A DNA stretch of 64,000 bases from Hydnum rufescens UP504. Its lineage: Eukaryota > Basidiomycota > Agaricomycetes > Cantharellales > Hydnaceae. Of this stretch, positions 29,545-40,895 are shown piece by piece (position 1 is the stretch's first letter; each line of letters begins with the position of its first letter). The DNA is taken from assembly GCA_014904985.1 (NCBI GenBank), contig MU129015.1, positions 111,224-175,223 on the forward strand, given 5' to 3'. A program made the position numbers and the translations under genes. The notes below the pieces were generated by a model. That model was not told the DNA's origin, searched no databases, and saw nothing but the letters and a program-made list of their open reading frames with translations.

Positions 29545-31451
29545 ATGGAAAATACTGGTTCAAACAGCTCTGTCTCGACCTCCCCCACAATCGAGGTCCC
29601 AGCGCAGAAACCGCCCTCACCACCATTAGCTCCTCCCCCTCTAAACAAGTATGCCTATTCATGTGCGTACGTCTATCGGTTAGTTTTTTCGTCAGCTAAG
29701 ATCGAAGCCAGTCTTCGCTCCGGAGGTCACTCCCAAACGCAAGCTCTTCATCAAGATCATGATTAAGACAATCATTGTGAACGTTATCTTTATATGGACG
29801 GCCCTGTAAGTCCAGCATATTTTGCCTCGCTAGTCCAGATATTCATTTCGTCAAGACCGCTCTACTGGGGGTCGTTTGCACACCAACGAGATTTTTCCAA
29901 GTTTTTGCACGCCCGTTTTATTGACCAGGATGGAAGTGATCTTGGGACTGCGATGCGAGCTGCATTCCAAGCCAACATCAACGCGCGCACAAATACCAAA
30001 ATTGGATGGATTATCGATGACCACGCCAAGTCATTCTCGGATGGCCAAGTTCGCAACCTTGTCATCGACGAAACAGCATGGGCTGTCGTCATTGGTGAGC
30101 ACCGGCCTCGTCGTATCCAATGTTCTACCATAATTTCGAAGTTGCCTTTCCCAATTAGTCCATAGCGGTGCCACCGCTGCTCTCATCACGGCACGGGAGA
30201 ATGGTGATCCTTCGTATAATACCTCTGCAGCCATCACCTTCTACTATAACCAAGCACGCAACGAAAACGGGGCAAATAACTATGTCGTGCCATACACACA
30301 AGCTCTCCTAAACACTGCCCTCGCCAACTTCTCCTCCCAGTACACTGCACAGTATTTTTCTCAGCAGGCAGGAAATGTGACCGCGATGCAGGGCGTCGCT
30401 GGGGCCCCTCAAACCATCTCGGACGTATTCTCCTACTCCTCTCTCAATTTGCGCCCGTACACTTCTACTACTGCCCAAGCACTCACCCTCGTCGGGGACA
30501 TTTATCTCAATATTTTTGCTTATGTCCTCGTATGCTCCCTTCTTGTTTTTGCACACATCCGCCCCGACGTTGACTGATCTTTCTCTCTTTCTCTCTCTAG
30601 ACAATGGCGGGTCTCCTCGGACGGATGACAATGAAGCCATTCGCTTCCTTCCGACAAGGAGTTTTCTATAGAATCCTTGTCCCAGTACTAATGTACATCC
30701 CGCTGGCGCTCTCCTATGCCATGATCAGCTTGAACACCAAGGTGCCTTTCGGTTCCAGGTACGTATGATCGATTCCACTCTACAATGGAACCTTCAATCT
30801 TCATATTTTTGACCCCCTCAGATACACTTATGCCGGCGGTTTCTTCTTGTTCTTCTTTTACGTTTGGCTCACGATCTGCGCGCTGGGCCTGGCGATCGAG
30901 GTATGTGCAAAATGTCAATTCCGTGGGTGTCCATTAATTGACATCATGATACAGTCTGCTGTGACAGTTCTTCCGCCGCCATTTATGCCATTCTTCCTCC
31001 TCACAGTGGTAATTTGTGATTTTTCTCCTGGAAAACTCGGGCAGCAGCGTCTTACGTACCTCTGTGGATTTAGATCCTTTGCAATATCTCCGTTGCCTCG
31101 CTTCCTATCCAATTACAACCTTGGATCTATAGGTAAGATCACGCCCCCCTCAGAGAAATGAGCTTGGTGACTCATCGTACGAGGTACACTTCAGATACGG
31201 CTTTGGCCTGCCTGTATAGTAAGACAATTTTCCTAGATTTCGATCGACGCGTAGTTTCTCATAACGTTCATCTGGGATGCAGCAACCTTGGCCAGGCGAC
31301 GCGCACAATCATCTTCAACACAGAATCGCATCTAGGCGCGAATGTCGGTGTACTCCTTGCGTGGATCACTGTCTTGCTCGTGATCCTTCCATCCTTCATG
31401 TGGTGGTCACAGCGCCGTCAGCCGGCCCCTGCAGGTCCCGGCCCACGTTAA
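29545..31451 (+). CDS. SNG1/DUF3533 family membrane protein, gene 2
   Basis: The ATG at 29,545 gives MENTGSNSSVSTSP. Following exons read RKLFIKIMIKTIIVNVIF (membrane helix), FISSRPLYWGSFAHQRDFS, AFQANINARTNTKIGW, VIDETAWAVVI, HSGATAALITARENGD, YVVPYTQALLNTALANFS and NLRPYTST. They continue with MAGLLGRMTMKPFASFRQG and more helices (RILVPVLMYIPLALSYAMI, GFFLFFFYVWLTICALGLA, SAVTVLPPPFMPFFLLTV, GVLLAWITVLLVILPSF). The last exon ends PAPAGPGPR at the stop 31,449-31,451. About eight introns of 45-75 nt with GT-AG borders join in frame, so the gene looks functional. Predicted multi-pass membrane protein of the SNG1 type, perhaps in drug or lipid export. It is a paralog of gene 1, not a recent duplicate. 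Confidence 0.88.
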
Positions 31452-32190
31452 TCTTATGTTCTCTCTCTCTCCAAGGCACGCCTCTTTCACCCTCACTCAT
31501 CTCCATGTTTCTAATTATCAACATTGCCATCACCAGCAAAGCGATGAACCCCAATTGATCTGACGTACTGCACGCGCACTTCCATCTTGATTAGAACCAT
31601 AAGCACGAATCCACTTTCTTCCCGTCGTCCCTCTTCCTTTCATCTACCTGTTAGAGTACTCGCAAGACGGAGACCTTAGCGAGAGCTGCAACCCTCTCTT
31701 TGATGTGGCACATTTTATTTGTAGCCTACGTACCAGTGGCCCTGGTTGTATGCTAATCTACTAGGTGTGAGAATGATGGTATATTAAGTGTCTCAAAGGA
31801 GTCATCAAAGAACGCAATATGAAGAATGAAGGATGATGAGTTCTCAGCTTCGCTTAATTCTCTTGGCGTAAGGTTATCGCCACGGATGGTAATGCAGTAC
31901 TGTATATCCAGCGTATTCATATTGACAGGTCATCGGATGCGCAGCCAATGCGAGATCCATAATTACGAGTCTTAAGTGAATTGGAGCTTGGAAAATGAAG
32001 AAAAATCCCGGACTGGCTCCATGTTATCCACAGCAGACTCGGATGCATGAACGAAGAGTAAGTGACAGAGCGATGAGGGTGTTGGGGGGTCAGCGCTGCA
32101 GATACTTTGAATCAGAAGGATATTTGAGATAATAGTCACAATTCCGATTTACCTCGTATACGTACCACCATGTGCGTGGGATATCGAGGC
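31452..32190. other. Intergenic region
   Basis: Downstream sequence of SNG1 gene 2 and of the Hsp70-like gene (convergent). No gene or repeat recognised. Confidence 0.5.
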
Positions 32191-34662
32191 CTAGTCCTCA
32201 CGTTGGAATAATCGACACTTTGCCACGCTTGGTGACACCCTAAACACATGCACGCGCGCGTGAGACGTGAAGGTTTTCGGCAGTTCAGGGCCGCCCACCT
32301 TCTCGACCCATTCAACGTGCGCCTGCAACTCGACACCGCCGAACTCAATCCCTGACACTGAAATTAAGTCATCCAGAACACACCCCTTCGGACCCAGTCT
32401 CTGTTCAAGAGCCCCAGACATACTACTGAGATCCGCGGAGAGCTCGACACACTGGGACGAAACCACTTCTTAACGTCGAGGTCTTTCAAGAAAATCAGCT
32501 GTGGGTGATCGATGGTAGTTGAGGCAGTGAAACTTACCCTGTGGATCGTGAGTGAATTGAGGTGCACTTCGGTCCGGTATCGTGAATGCATACAGCTGAC
32601 AGAAAAATCGCTGAGCCTCGGGATTTTTGGACGGGTAATACTGTACGATAGTTGTGTAGACAGTTTCCTTGGCTTTGATAACCTGGCCCTGGGCAAATCT
32701 ATGACAAGATCAGAGCGGATTTGAGTTCACCAACCTGAATGTCAATCAAGCTTACTCTAGCCACAATTGCAGACCATACATGATTCACCCGATTGGTACC
32801 ATCTAGCGAGCGATGTCTACTGCGACTTTGGTGTTCCTCGATCGTCAGGATCATAATATTCGGTTATTGTATACCATAAGAGAATCTGCAAGCGCGGCAT
32901 TGACACTTGGCTGAGTCCTCCATACCACCGCGCCTTCCGCAACCGCTTTCGCTCTAAAGGGACCTCCTCTTAAGTAATTAACCCAGAGGCCGAGGACATC
33001 GAATCTTACGTCAAGTCGTTCGCAATGGTAATATGGACAGTTCTCATTAGCCATGGTATGGATCAGTTTTTGTCGCAGGTACGGGCTCTCGCCAAAACCG
33101 CCGACAAGAAGAATGTGCTGTTTGCAGATTCCTACACGTTAAACGAGTGCAATGGTAGGTGTATCTTGAGTCCTTACTTTGATATCCAACGCCATGATTT
33201 GCTTCTTCAAGGCGACCACAATCATGTTGACGCAAGGGTCAAAGAAGGAGGCAACCAGTGTCACTAAAAATATGGACGAAGACCATGTTAAGATCCGTCT
33301 GGGAAGGAGAAGATGGAAATCACTCCCTGGCTCAATAGTAATTCACCGCGTCGAATCTGGAGCCCATTTGCCTCGTACTTGAAGCGACTGCTCGCCACTT
33401 CGAGCCTCAGTCCCTCTCTCGGGCCGAACGATTTCTTTTCGAGGTCGAAGTTTTCTGTTCCGCTGGCGAATGGAGTCCTCGATATCACTATTGTCAAATT
33501 TGGCATAGGCCACCCACTCTGGATCGGAGAGGAGATGCCGGATATGCCGTTTAGCGGCCTCGTCAACTGAAAATCGCTCCAGCCTGGATACCTGACGCAA
33601 ATAACCCGTAGATTATATCATTCGCCAGCGGCTGCTAGAATTAACTCACATGCTGAGGCTCTTTTCTCTTCCAGGAGAAGGGATGGATTCGTTCTGGTGA
33701 CTTCGTACGTCGTAATATCTATTGTCGAGCCACCAGCGTCACAAACTGCAAACTGCACTCCTGGCTATTGCATGAATAGAAAGGTGCCGTCAGGCTTGCT
33801 TCCACATACAAATCGTACCGAGGCTAAGATCGCGAACCTTTAGCCAGTCCGAGCCGATGTCGGCCTGGAGCATGCAAAAATGAACAGATGCTTCCGCTTC
33901 AGTAAGGAAGTGAATGTGGGCTGTCGTTTTCGTCGGGTCTGGACATCCAGCTGAGATTGCGGCTTTCCGCAAGACGTCTTGTTCGTGTATTCCCCAACCA
34001 TTCGGATATGTAATGACGATATCTGCGGAATTTATATGGTTATTCCACACTGACTCCCCTTCGACGACGCGTGTCTCGAAGAAGTGACGAGTATGTTTTA
34101 GCAAATACTGAATGAAGTCGGAGTAGATCTGGGTGAGAGGGATCCCATCCGGTAGATCTGACAGTGAATCAGTGAATCTCGTTATGCGATGGTTCGTTGA
34201 GATCAATCGAAATACCTGAAGTCTTGAGTCGATGTTCCGATCTCATCGTGTCTGGATGCAGATTCAGCTTAAAGAGCTTTGCCAGTTGCCATCCATTTTC
34301 CTTTGCTTCCATGGCATTTGCAACGAGCGCCGAGGCACCATACCTTACGGGCTAGAGGACATTTCAGAATGAGAAGAATAGTCCCTGGGTTGAAGCCCCC
34401 CACCTTCTTGCGTTTATCATACCATATTAGGGTAGGGATCTTTGAATCACCCACTTGTTTTCGTTGGTTAGGCCAATTAGATACCGACGTTATCGATCTT
34501 GAACAACCTGTTACATTCATCGCATAAGTAGTTGATCCTTGACTCCAATGATATCCAACCTTTATAGAGATGGGAGTAAGACACCGCACTGTAGGTCGTC
34601 CCAATATCGATGGCGAGGATGATTTTCTCAGGCCCATCCCAGGTGCCATTGACGAACGGCAT
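32191..34662 (-). CDS. Hsp70-like ATPase of the HSPA12 type
   Basis: Start ATG at 34,662 opens MPFVNGTWDGPEK, directly followed by phosphate-1 motif IILAIDIGTTYSAVSYS. Next come VPTLIWYDKRKKV-like sequence, GWQLAKLFKLNLHPD, PLTQIYSDFIQYLLKHT, DIVITYPNGWGIHEQ, HFLTEAEASVHFC, the phosphate-2 motif ILLVGGFGESPYLRQKLI (about 33,053-33,115) and KAVAEGAVVW. The C-terminal part reads FAQGQVIKAKETVYTTIVQ, ELSADLSSMSGALEQRLG and GIEFGGVELQAHVEW. This order is characteristic of the fungal Hsp70-like proteins that keep the actin-like ATPase but lack the normal peptide-binding domain. Cytosolic location and chaperone-like function are family-based. Around ten exons are needed; the borders are approximate. 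I saw no certain frame break. Confidence 0.85.
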
Positions 34663-35841
34663 TCGAACGATATGGAGGCCGGGGGTTAAGACTGTTCTTT
34701 CCAGAAATATGGGGGTAAAGGAAGGATCGACTAGACATCCAGTTTCTAAGTTTAAGCAAGACTTTTGAGAGGCGGATATTTTCCATATATCATCAGTCAA
34801 GACAGACTGCGTGTACAATGAGGCAGTACAGTAGGGCATTTAGTTCTGTTCCAGGCCAGTGTGGCAATTCACGGTGCGGGTAGCACTGATAATTCCTAGC
34901 TTCTGCTTGGAGTGTCCCTATAACAATGTGAATTTAGAAGCCAGTTTCCCACTTCAGAGGAGAAACAGGTTGCAAGCACGAGGCGTGTGCGTGGTCACAG
35001 AAGCAAGGCGCAAGGTGATACTCATTATCGACAGCGAACTGTTGGCAGGCCGTCCGACCGCATTATGAACCTGTGCGAAAGTGGCGAGACTTCCAATTCA
35101 CCGCGCTGAAGTGACGCCCGCGTCACGCAGTCGCGCGTGACTGACATATTTTCACTCTCTCAACTTGAACGGCATACACCCCTCAGAGCAAAGGTTCTTA
35201 GTAGATCTTGTTTGTGCTTCAGAAGTGGCAAGAAGTGATAGAGTATACGTATGCATGATTGAAAGGGAGGATGAATCTTTTTTATATACCACATTAGGCT
35301 ACCGGGAGGGTCAGGAGCGGTCTCGATCTCGTACTAGTAGGGATGTTGAAGTGTTTGTCCTATACCTATGTGCGAGATGGATCATTCAAGGGGGCTGGCA
35401 TGTTAGGGGTAATGATGCTCTTGGAAACCTGGCTGCGCTAACCATGAAGCAAGACTGGTATCGACCAATGCATTAAGAGCACGCGACATGCTGTAGGAAC
35501 AAGAGACACAATCGAACTACAGTAATGGGAACAGGGGATATTGCAATAACACTTGAATTGTCTATGTATCTGACAGCCCATGAGTGGACCACGAGTTGTT
35601 GAAAAGAAGTGCCCACTTTTGCTGTTCAGTCAGGACCGATGGCATCATGGTTGAATGCGGAGGCCCGATATTCACTCAGTGCAATTGACACTTGGCCACA
35701 TCTTTCGATGCCATCCATATAGTGCTATTCAATACACATGCAGTTTTCCACGAAGCGGAACGTCCACATTCTCGGCCTATTCGAGAAAAGCCACAACTCG
35801 ACCCACCAAATCGTAGACAAATATTTGCATGCGTGTTTCCC
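34663..35841. other. Upstream region of the Hsp70-like gene
   Basis: No gene recognised. The immediate 5' side (34,663-34,839) is open in the same frame but is probably 5' untranslated sequence. Confidence 0.45.
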
Positions 35842-36123
35842 CTAGGCGCCCTTGGGACCCTGTTCCATCGCGAGGGCTCCAGATATAGCATTAAGGGCTG
35901 CAGATGACTGGCACGTCGCCACGAAACCTTTCCTCGAATCATTAGAAGCATGAGAATCATTCGAGGTCGCGGACACAGTAAATGGGGTACAGCACGGTTG
36001 GAAGGTGTATATGGGTATCCCGGAATAGGAAAGTTCTCGATTGCGGTGCGTAGAGAGTCCCCCAGGATCGATGGCGATTATGATTGTTGGAGGTCTCCCC
36101 CACGCATCCTTTATGTGATCCAT
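35842..36123 (-). pseudogene. Possible N-terminal scrap of an Hsp70-like gene
   Basis: The minus strand reads WGRPPTIIIAIDPGGLSTH, which resembles the W-G-P...IIIAIDIGTTYSAV start of the gene next door with a degraded phosphate-1 loop. Nothing downstream matches Hsp70. It could also be chance. Confidence 0.3.
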
Positions 36124-36790
36124 GATAGACGAAAAGTTGTTCTCTCTAGGAAGGAATGGTGAGAAGACCTCGATTGTAACAAGATGGGTCCTCGAGAAGG
36201 AATGATTAATTAAGGAAAGAATTACCCAGTGAGAAGGATATTATTGGCGGTGATAATTGCCATAAATGATCAGTAAAGACGAGGTAGCTGGGAGCACCTG
36301 CGCTACCGGTCCCTCGTTTCCGCAGAGGATCCAGGGAAGATCGTACCTGAGGTTGAAGCAACCAGAAAGATCGTTACGTGTTTTCAGGCAAATAGAGCTA
36401 ACATGAGGCTCTGAACACGCGATGTAAACGAGTCATGGCCTTCGCGGTCAGACAGCAAGACCTGGGGACTATTACATCTGGGAGACGGAGCTCACTGACT
36501 CCCTGTGATGCTGAGCTGGTTAAACTTTCAGGGTGGATGGCCTATGGAAATCCCCGGAAGTATAATTGACTGATGCTTTGGCTTACTTCCAGTATGTGGT
36601 TTGCGCTTGAACTCGTTTCTCCCAAACTGGGTAAAGGAGCCCACCTTTTAAGACCTTAGCGTGCTTGCGCTGACCACCCTTTAGGACGGGACCGTGCCCC
36701 AGATGCCAGTGCACAATGGTATGTACTTGAAACAATTCTGTAAACCCTGTGGCACTAATCAATAAATGTAGAAACCTCGAACTCAAGAAA
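36124..36790. other. Unassigned stretch before the coiled-coil gene
   Basis: No gene recognised. A short 5' exon of the next gene may sit around 36,690-36,720, where GTATGT follows an ATG. A CTAATCAATAAATGTAG-like acceptor follows about 50 bp later. Confidence 0.35.
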
Positions 36791-37991
36791 TCAGCCTCGC
36801 CTTGGGCTGCATAATGGAACTGATTCAAGCGTGGAACACGGTTCGCAAGGATATTTCACTGGTCAACCGCGAGCTCGACTACATCCCCACTCGCGAGCCC
36901 CTGTGCAAGATGCCACCGCCCTGGAGCATATCCGACAGCTCGAAGACGAGCTCCATCGTACTCAAATGGAGTTGAGTGCTCTGCGCAACCATCTGCAACC
37001 GCGGGAAACAATAATCCCGGCCCAAGCCATCAGCGACTTTCGACGAATCAACAAGATGGCCAAAGACATTTCTCGCACGCTAACCGAGTCTATTCTGAGG
37101 GAGAAATTCTCTGACGTGCCCAATCCAACGACCCTCGATATGGCGGAATCTGTGCGTTCCTCATTCGCTGCGGCGATAGGGGGCTGTGACCGCCTCGTCT
37201 CGTTAGTGATGCTTGGCGAAGAACAAGGCCGCCCACTGGAAGACGTTTTCGAGTATGGACTTCGCTCCATCATCAACCGGCGTCTATACGCCCGTATTTT
37301 TCAACCATTTCATCCTTCGCTTCGGAAACGACGAAGCGTGAATCAGGAACTTTGGTCTGTATATCGTCAGATGCGTAAAAGTTCGTTTCATTTCCGTTTT
37401 CGAATAATTCATAAGTCTGAACATTATTCCTTTATCGTTTCTAAAGAATCCCAGCTCATCTCCGCCATGTGGCGGGCCAACACGTTTTCCACACTAGAGG
37501 AGGGTATGGACTCCAGAAAGGTTGACGAGCTGGTCCATGATTTTGTTGATCATTGCTCCAACGAACTCGGAATCTTGAAAGGCTTTAATGATTCTGGATC
37601 CGATTTCGTCCTATCCGCTGACGAACGTCACCAGCTGGAGGAGATATTTTGTTTTGCCTATGATTGGAACCTGAAGGTCAAGTCCGGGGCTCTGTTTACG
37701 GATTTTCATCCCGAATGTCTGGTGAATGACGATCCCTTCGATTCCTCGAGTATGGTGCCCTACGAAGATTTGAAAATACCCAAGGGAGGGGAGAAGATAC
37801 TTTGTGCAGTAACTTTGGGGTTGAGGTCGTCCGAGGTGCCGAGGGAAGGCGGACAACCTTGGTATGTCTGGCAGGAGAAAGTACGGGTTTTGACGGGGGA
37901 ATACTTTGATGATCCTCACCAAGAAGTCCTTCATACGAACGCGTTGGTTGTTCTTCACTTTCCTCTATCGGATGCCGTGATCTTTTGCTAA
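36790..37991 (+). CDS. Agaricomycete conserved protein with N-terminal coiled coil
   Basis: About 390 residues, open without a break from about 36,790 to the stop at 37,991. The N-terminal heptad-rich part reads LEHIRQLEDELHRTQMEL and SALRNHLQP. Then comes an all-helical domain (ISDFRRINKMAKDISRTL, LVSLVMLGEEQGRPLEDVF, SIINRRLYARIFQPFHPSL, QLISAMWRANTFSTLEEG). An intron of 72 nt (37,375-37,446) is likely, because skipping it joins VYRQMR to ESQLISAMW and restores the usual spacing. It is a multiple of three and has no stop, so the frame reads through. The start is uncertain: no ATG precedes the coiled coil in frame, suggesting a small upstream exon. I know this type only as a hypothetical protein of mushrooms. 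Confidence 0.7.
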
Positions 37992-38543
37992 TTTTCTTCT
38001 TAGGTCCCGAATCAAGGGGACAAGGCCGAAAGCCAGAGAAAAACTGGAGAAGCCAGAGACGAGGGCGAGAACCCAGGCATAAGGAAACTGATATTGGAAC
38101 TAGTGAAAGACTTCGTGCGTAAGGTGTTTGGAAGTTTCCCAGAGTCAGTGCCTAGCAGGGGTCTCGATCGCAGCTGAATGAAGAAAATACTTTGTCGGGT
38201 TTCGTGGTCGATCCCCTGTTGTATTACGGTGCCTGTTGTTAATCCCATTGTATGATCCAGTTCACGAAGAGAAGTATACTTCGGGTTTATTCCAACAATT
38301 CCCATTAGCTGGTCAACCAACAAACATCAATTGCAGGGGAGATAATCGAAAGCCATCGTCATGGTCTCACGCGTGGCAAGATAATATTCCAGATTTCAAA
38401 GTAGACTACTCCGCCGCCTTGAATCGAGCAGGAATAAATACAAGGGTAAATGGATCTCGGAACCGCTTCGATAAAGCATCTCGCGATGGAAAATGGGAAT
38501 CCCAGCTTTTCCGGGATCCCAGGAGACGCGCATGATATCAGAG
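37992..38543. other. Intergenic region between convergent genes
   Basis: 550 bp between the coiled-coil gene (plus) and the TPR gene (minus). Nothing recognised. Confidence 0.5.
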
Positions 38544-40686
38544 TCACGATTGAAGAGGCTGTATTTTCGTAGCCTCGAATTCCGCATGAAGTGCCTCTTC
38601 AACGCGGCCTAGTTTCGACAGGCACTGGGCGAGGTCTCGGAGCGAGCGAGCGAGCATCGGACTGGTTGAGGGATTGGATTCTTTCGCAAGTCGTCTGCTG
38701 GTGTTCACGGCCTCCTCGCAGATTTGGAAGGCTTGGTCATTGCGGCCAAGTCCTGAATACATAAAGGAGAGGAAGAGGAGCGACGACGCGAAGTTCGAGA
38801 GCAGTCGGTCCGGTTCTTCTGCTGCTAACAACCGACGGATGGTTACTTCTTCCTCGAGCTTCTCCAGCGATTCCTCACGGCGTCCAACTTTCCACAGACA
38901 AAGAGCTAGGGTGGACAGGAAGGAAGCGAGTCGTGGGCGGTACGCCGACGGCCGCTCCAATGGGGCCCGCCGATAGATCACTACAGCCTCTCGGATTGCC
39001 TCAAGGGCTTCTTCATGGCGTCCGAGGGGAGAAAGACGAATTGAGAGGGTGGCGAGGGAACGTGCGAGACTTGAACGGAACATGGGAGGTCCCTTAGGTG
39101 CCGCTGCTCTATAGATATTTACGGCCTCCGCAGCCATGGGCAATGCCTCCCGGTGGCGACCGACTGTCGACAGAGATTTGGAATGGGTAAGGAGCGACTG
39201 AGCGAGTCTATCTAGTTCTCGGTGGTGGGTGCCGGGCAAATTCCCATACATCCTGGCCACCTCTTTTGTCACCTTAAGTCCTTCCTCATGGAGGCCAAGC
39301 TTCGAGAGCAAGATGGAGATGTGGTCAAGCGCAACAACAAAGGCTATTCCCCGGTTTAAGGGGAGGTACAGTCCTGCTGCTAAAGTCCGCATGCAAAGTG
39401 CCTCGTCCGCAAGGTCCAGATTAGACAAGGCTGATGACAAGGCGCTGATTTTGTCCGCCAGGACCGCTGCATCCATTTCGACCCGAGATATAGCCTGCAG
39501 CTCGCTGAGGAGATACAATGCGCTCAAGGGCGTTGCATGAACCGAATGCAGCGGGCCCTTGATGAGTGAATAACGAATCGCTCTGATCGATACATCCTTT
39601 CCTTGTACGATCTGCAGTTGAAAATTGGTTTTATCTGGAAACCGATCGTTCGCCCCCGTGGCCGTAGTGATAAGATGGCAGAAATCGTCCCGATTAGGTC
39701 CAGTTCGCACCACTATTCCGGGGGAGAGTTACTACGTTTACATGAGCACCCTAGACTATAGCCTCAGTTGAGGACCCACAAGTACCTTGAATCTTGGGAC
39801 AAAAACTCCGACTTGGCCGTGATCTCGTTCACACGCCCCAGCGAAGCCTTTGACATTTGTTCGAATACGGCTTGACCTGCCGTACTGCGAAGGAGCGCGT
39901 AAATGTTCACCGGAGGGACCACGAACTAAAGGGAGAGATTTATTTAGTAGTAATGCATCGATCAATTCTAATCCTCACAGAAATGTCCTTGCGGGTTACA
40001 GATGGGTTTGCACCTCCCCCATTTTGATCTCCAATGGAGGCCATATGCTTCGACATAAGGGACTAAAGGGCAATGTCAGTACAGCCGGGCTCCGTGAGCT
40101 TCGAATATCGCGAATGTGCTCACTTTAGATTCCTTGACACACTTGGTCAAATTTTCCCTGTATCTCGAGAGTGCAGCATAAAGGTCATGCAGCTCAAGGG
40201 TGGTGCATCTGGAATTGGACAACTGGTTTCCAATGTCTCTTATTGCTGTGACATTGCTAGACCGATAAAACACGCGTAAATTTCACGTAGGGGATAGAAA
40301 ATGATTTCATGAATTGACCTAGCAAGAATAAGGAGTATTGCAGCGCCGGGGGTACCATTATGAATAGGGATATTTTTCGTCCTCAATTCAAAGACCAAGG
40401 GACCAATAATATCCAGAATCTGATGCAAAACTTGCTGTATTTCCTGGGGGCCATCGATGGATTGGGCGATGTCGATCAATCTTAACAGAAGACGTGGATG
40501 TGGAATCGTAGAAGCATCTTTCGCTAGAGAGGAGAGGGCGTGCAGAGTAGAAACACGCGAAACACGCGCGTCATTAGAGATTCCCCGTCCATGGGCCGGC
40601 TTGACAGGTTCCGGCAGAGGGGAAGACACAGGGCCATTGTGGGATCCATGTGGCCTGCAGTGCGGCCAAGGTAGCTTGGAGGACAT
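38544..40686 (-). CDS. TPR-repeat protein with helical N-terminal domain
   Basis: Start ATG at 40,686 (MSSKLPWPHCRPHGSHN), stop at 38,544-38,546. The first two exons encode a helical region (LLLRLIDIAQSIDGPQEIQ, ILDIIGPLVFELRTKN, LSRYRENLTKCVKES). The third encodes VVPPVNIYALLRSTAGQAVF, and the last, 1.17 kb, encodes six to seven TPR-like repeats (LSTVGRHREALPMAAEAV, LSPLGRHEEALEAIREAV, LWKVGRREESLEKLEEEV, LSKLGRVEEALHAEFEA). The same architecture occurs in the broken gene at 2.5-5.3 kb, but here repeats are diverged and no indel is seen. Fungal proteins with a helical-bundle head and TPR tail are candidates for NLR-like signalling or cell-death regulators. That role is an inference. Confidence 0.75.
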
Positions 40687-40895
40687 GGGGGGATCTGGGG
40701 GTGATGGTCAAACGAGATGCAAGGGGGCTTTTAAAGCCTCAATCTCGGGACCTGCCATGGAAATATTCTTACCATGGTTCTAGGTTTCAGCTAGTTAAGC
40801 TAGTTAACGACGCCGACTCGGCCAGCAGAGGTCACGGGATCCAGACGTGGGCGGATGCGAACCGAAAACTCGGCGCTGGGCTTTCATCCAGCCCC

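Noticed and set aside
26381..31451. SNG1 genes as ABC transporters
   Set aside because: There is no Walker A/B or signature motif. The FWG..SHQRDF and VPYTQAL words place them in the DUF3533/SNG1 family.
35165..35476. A 103-codon plus-strand frame as a gene
   Set aside because: No domain, no splice partners and no conserved-looking words; it looks like chance.
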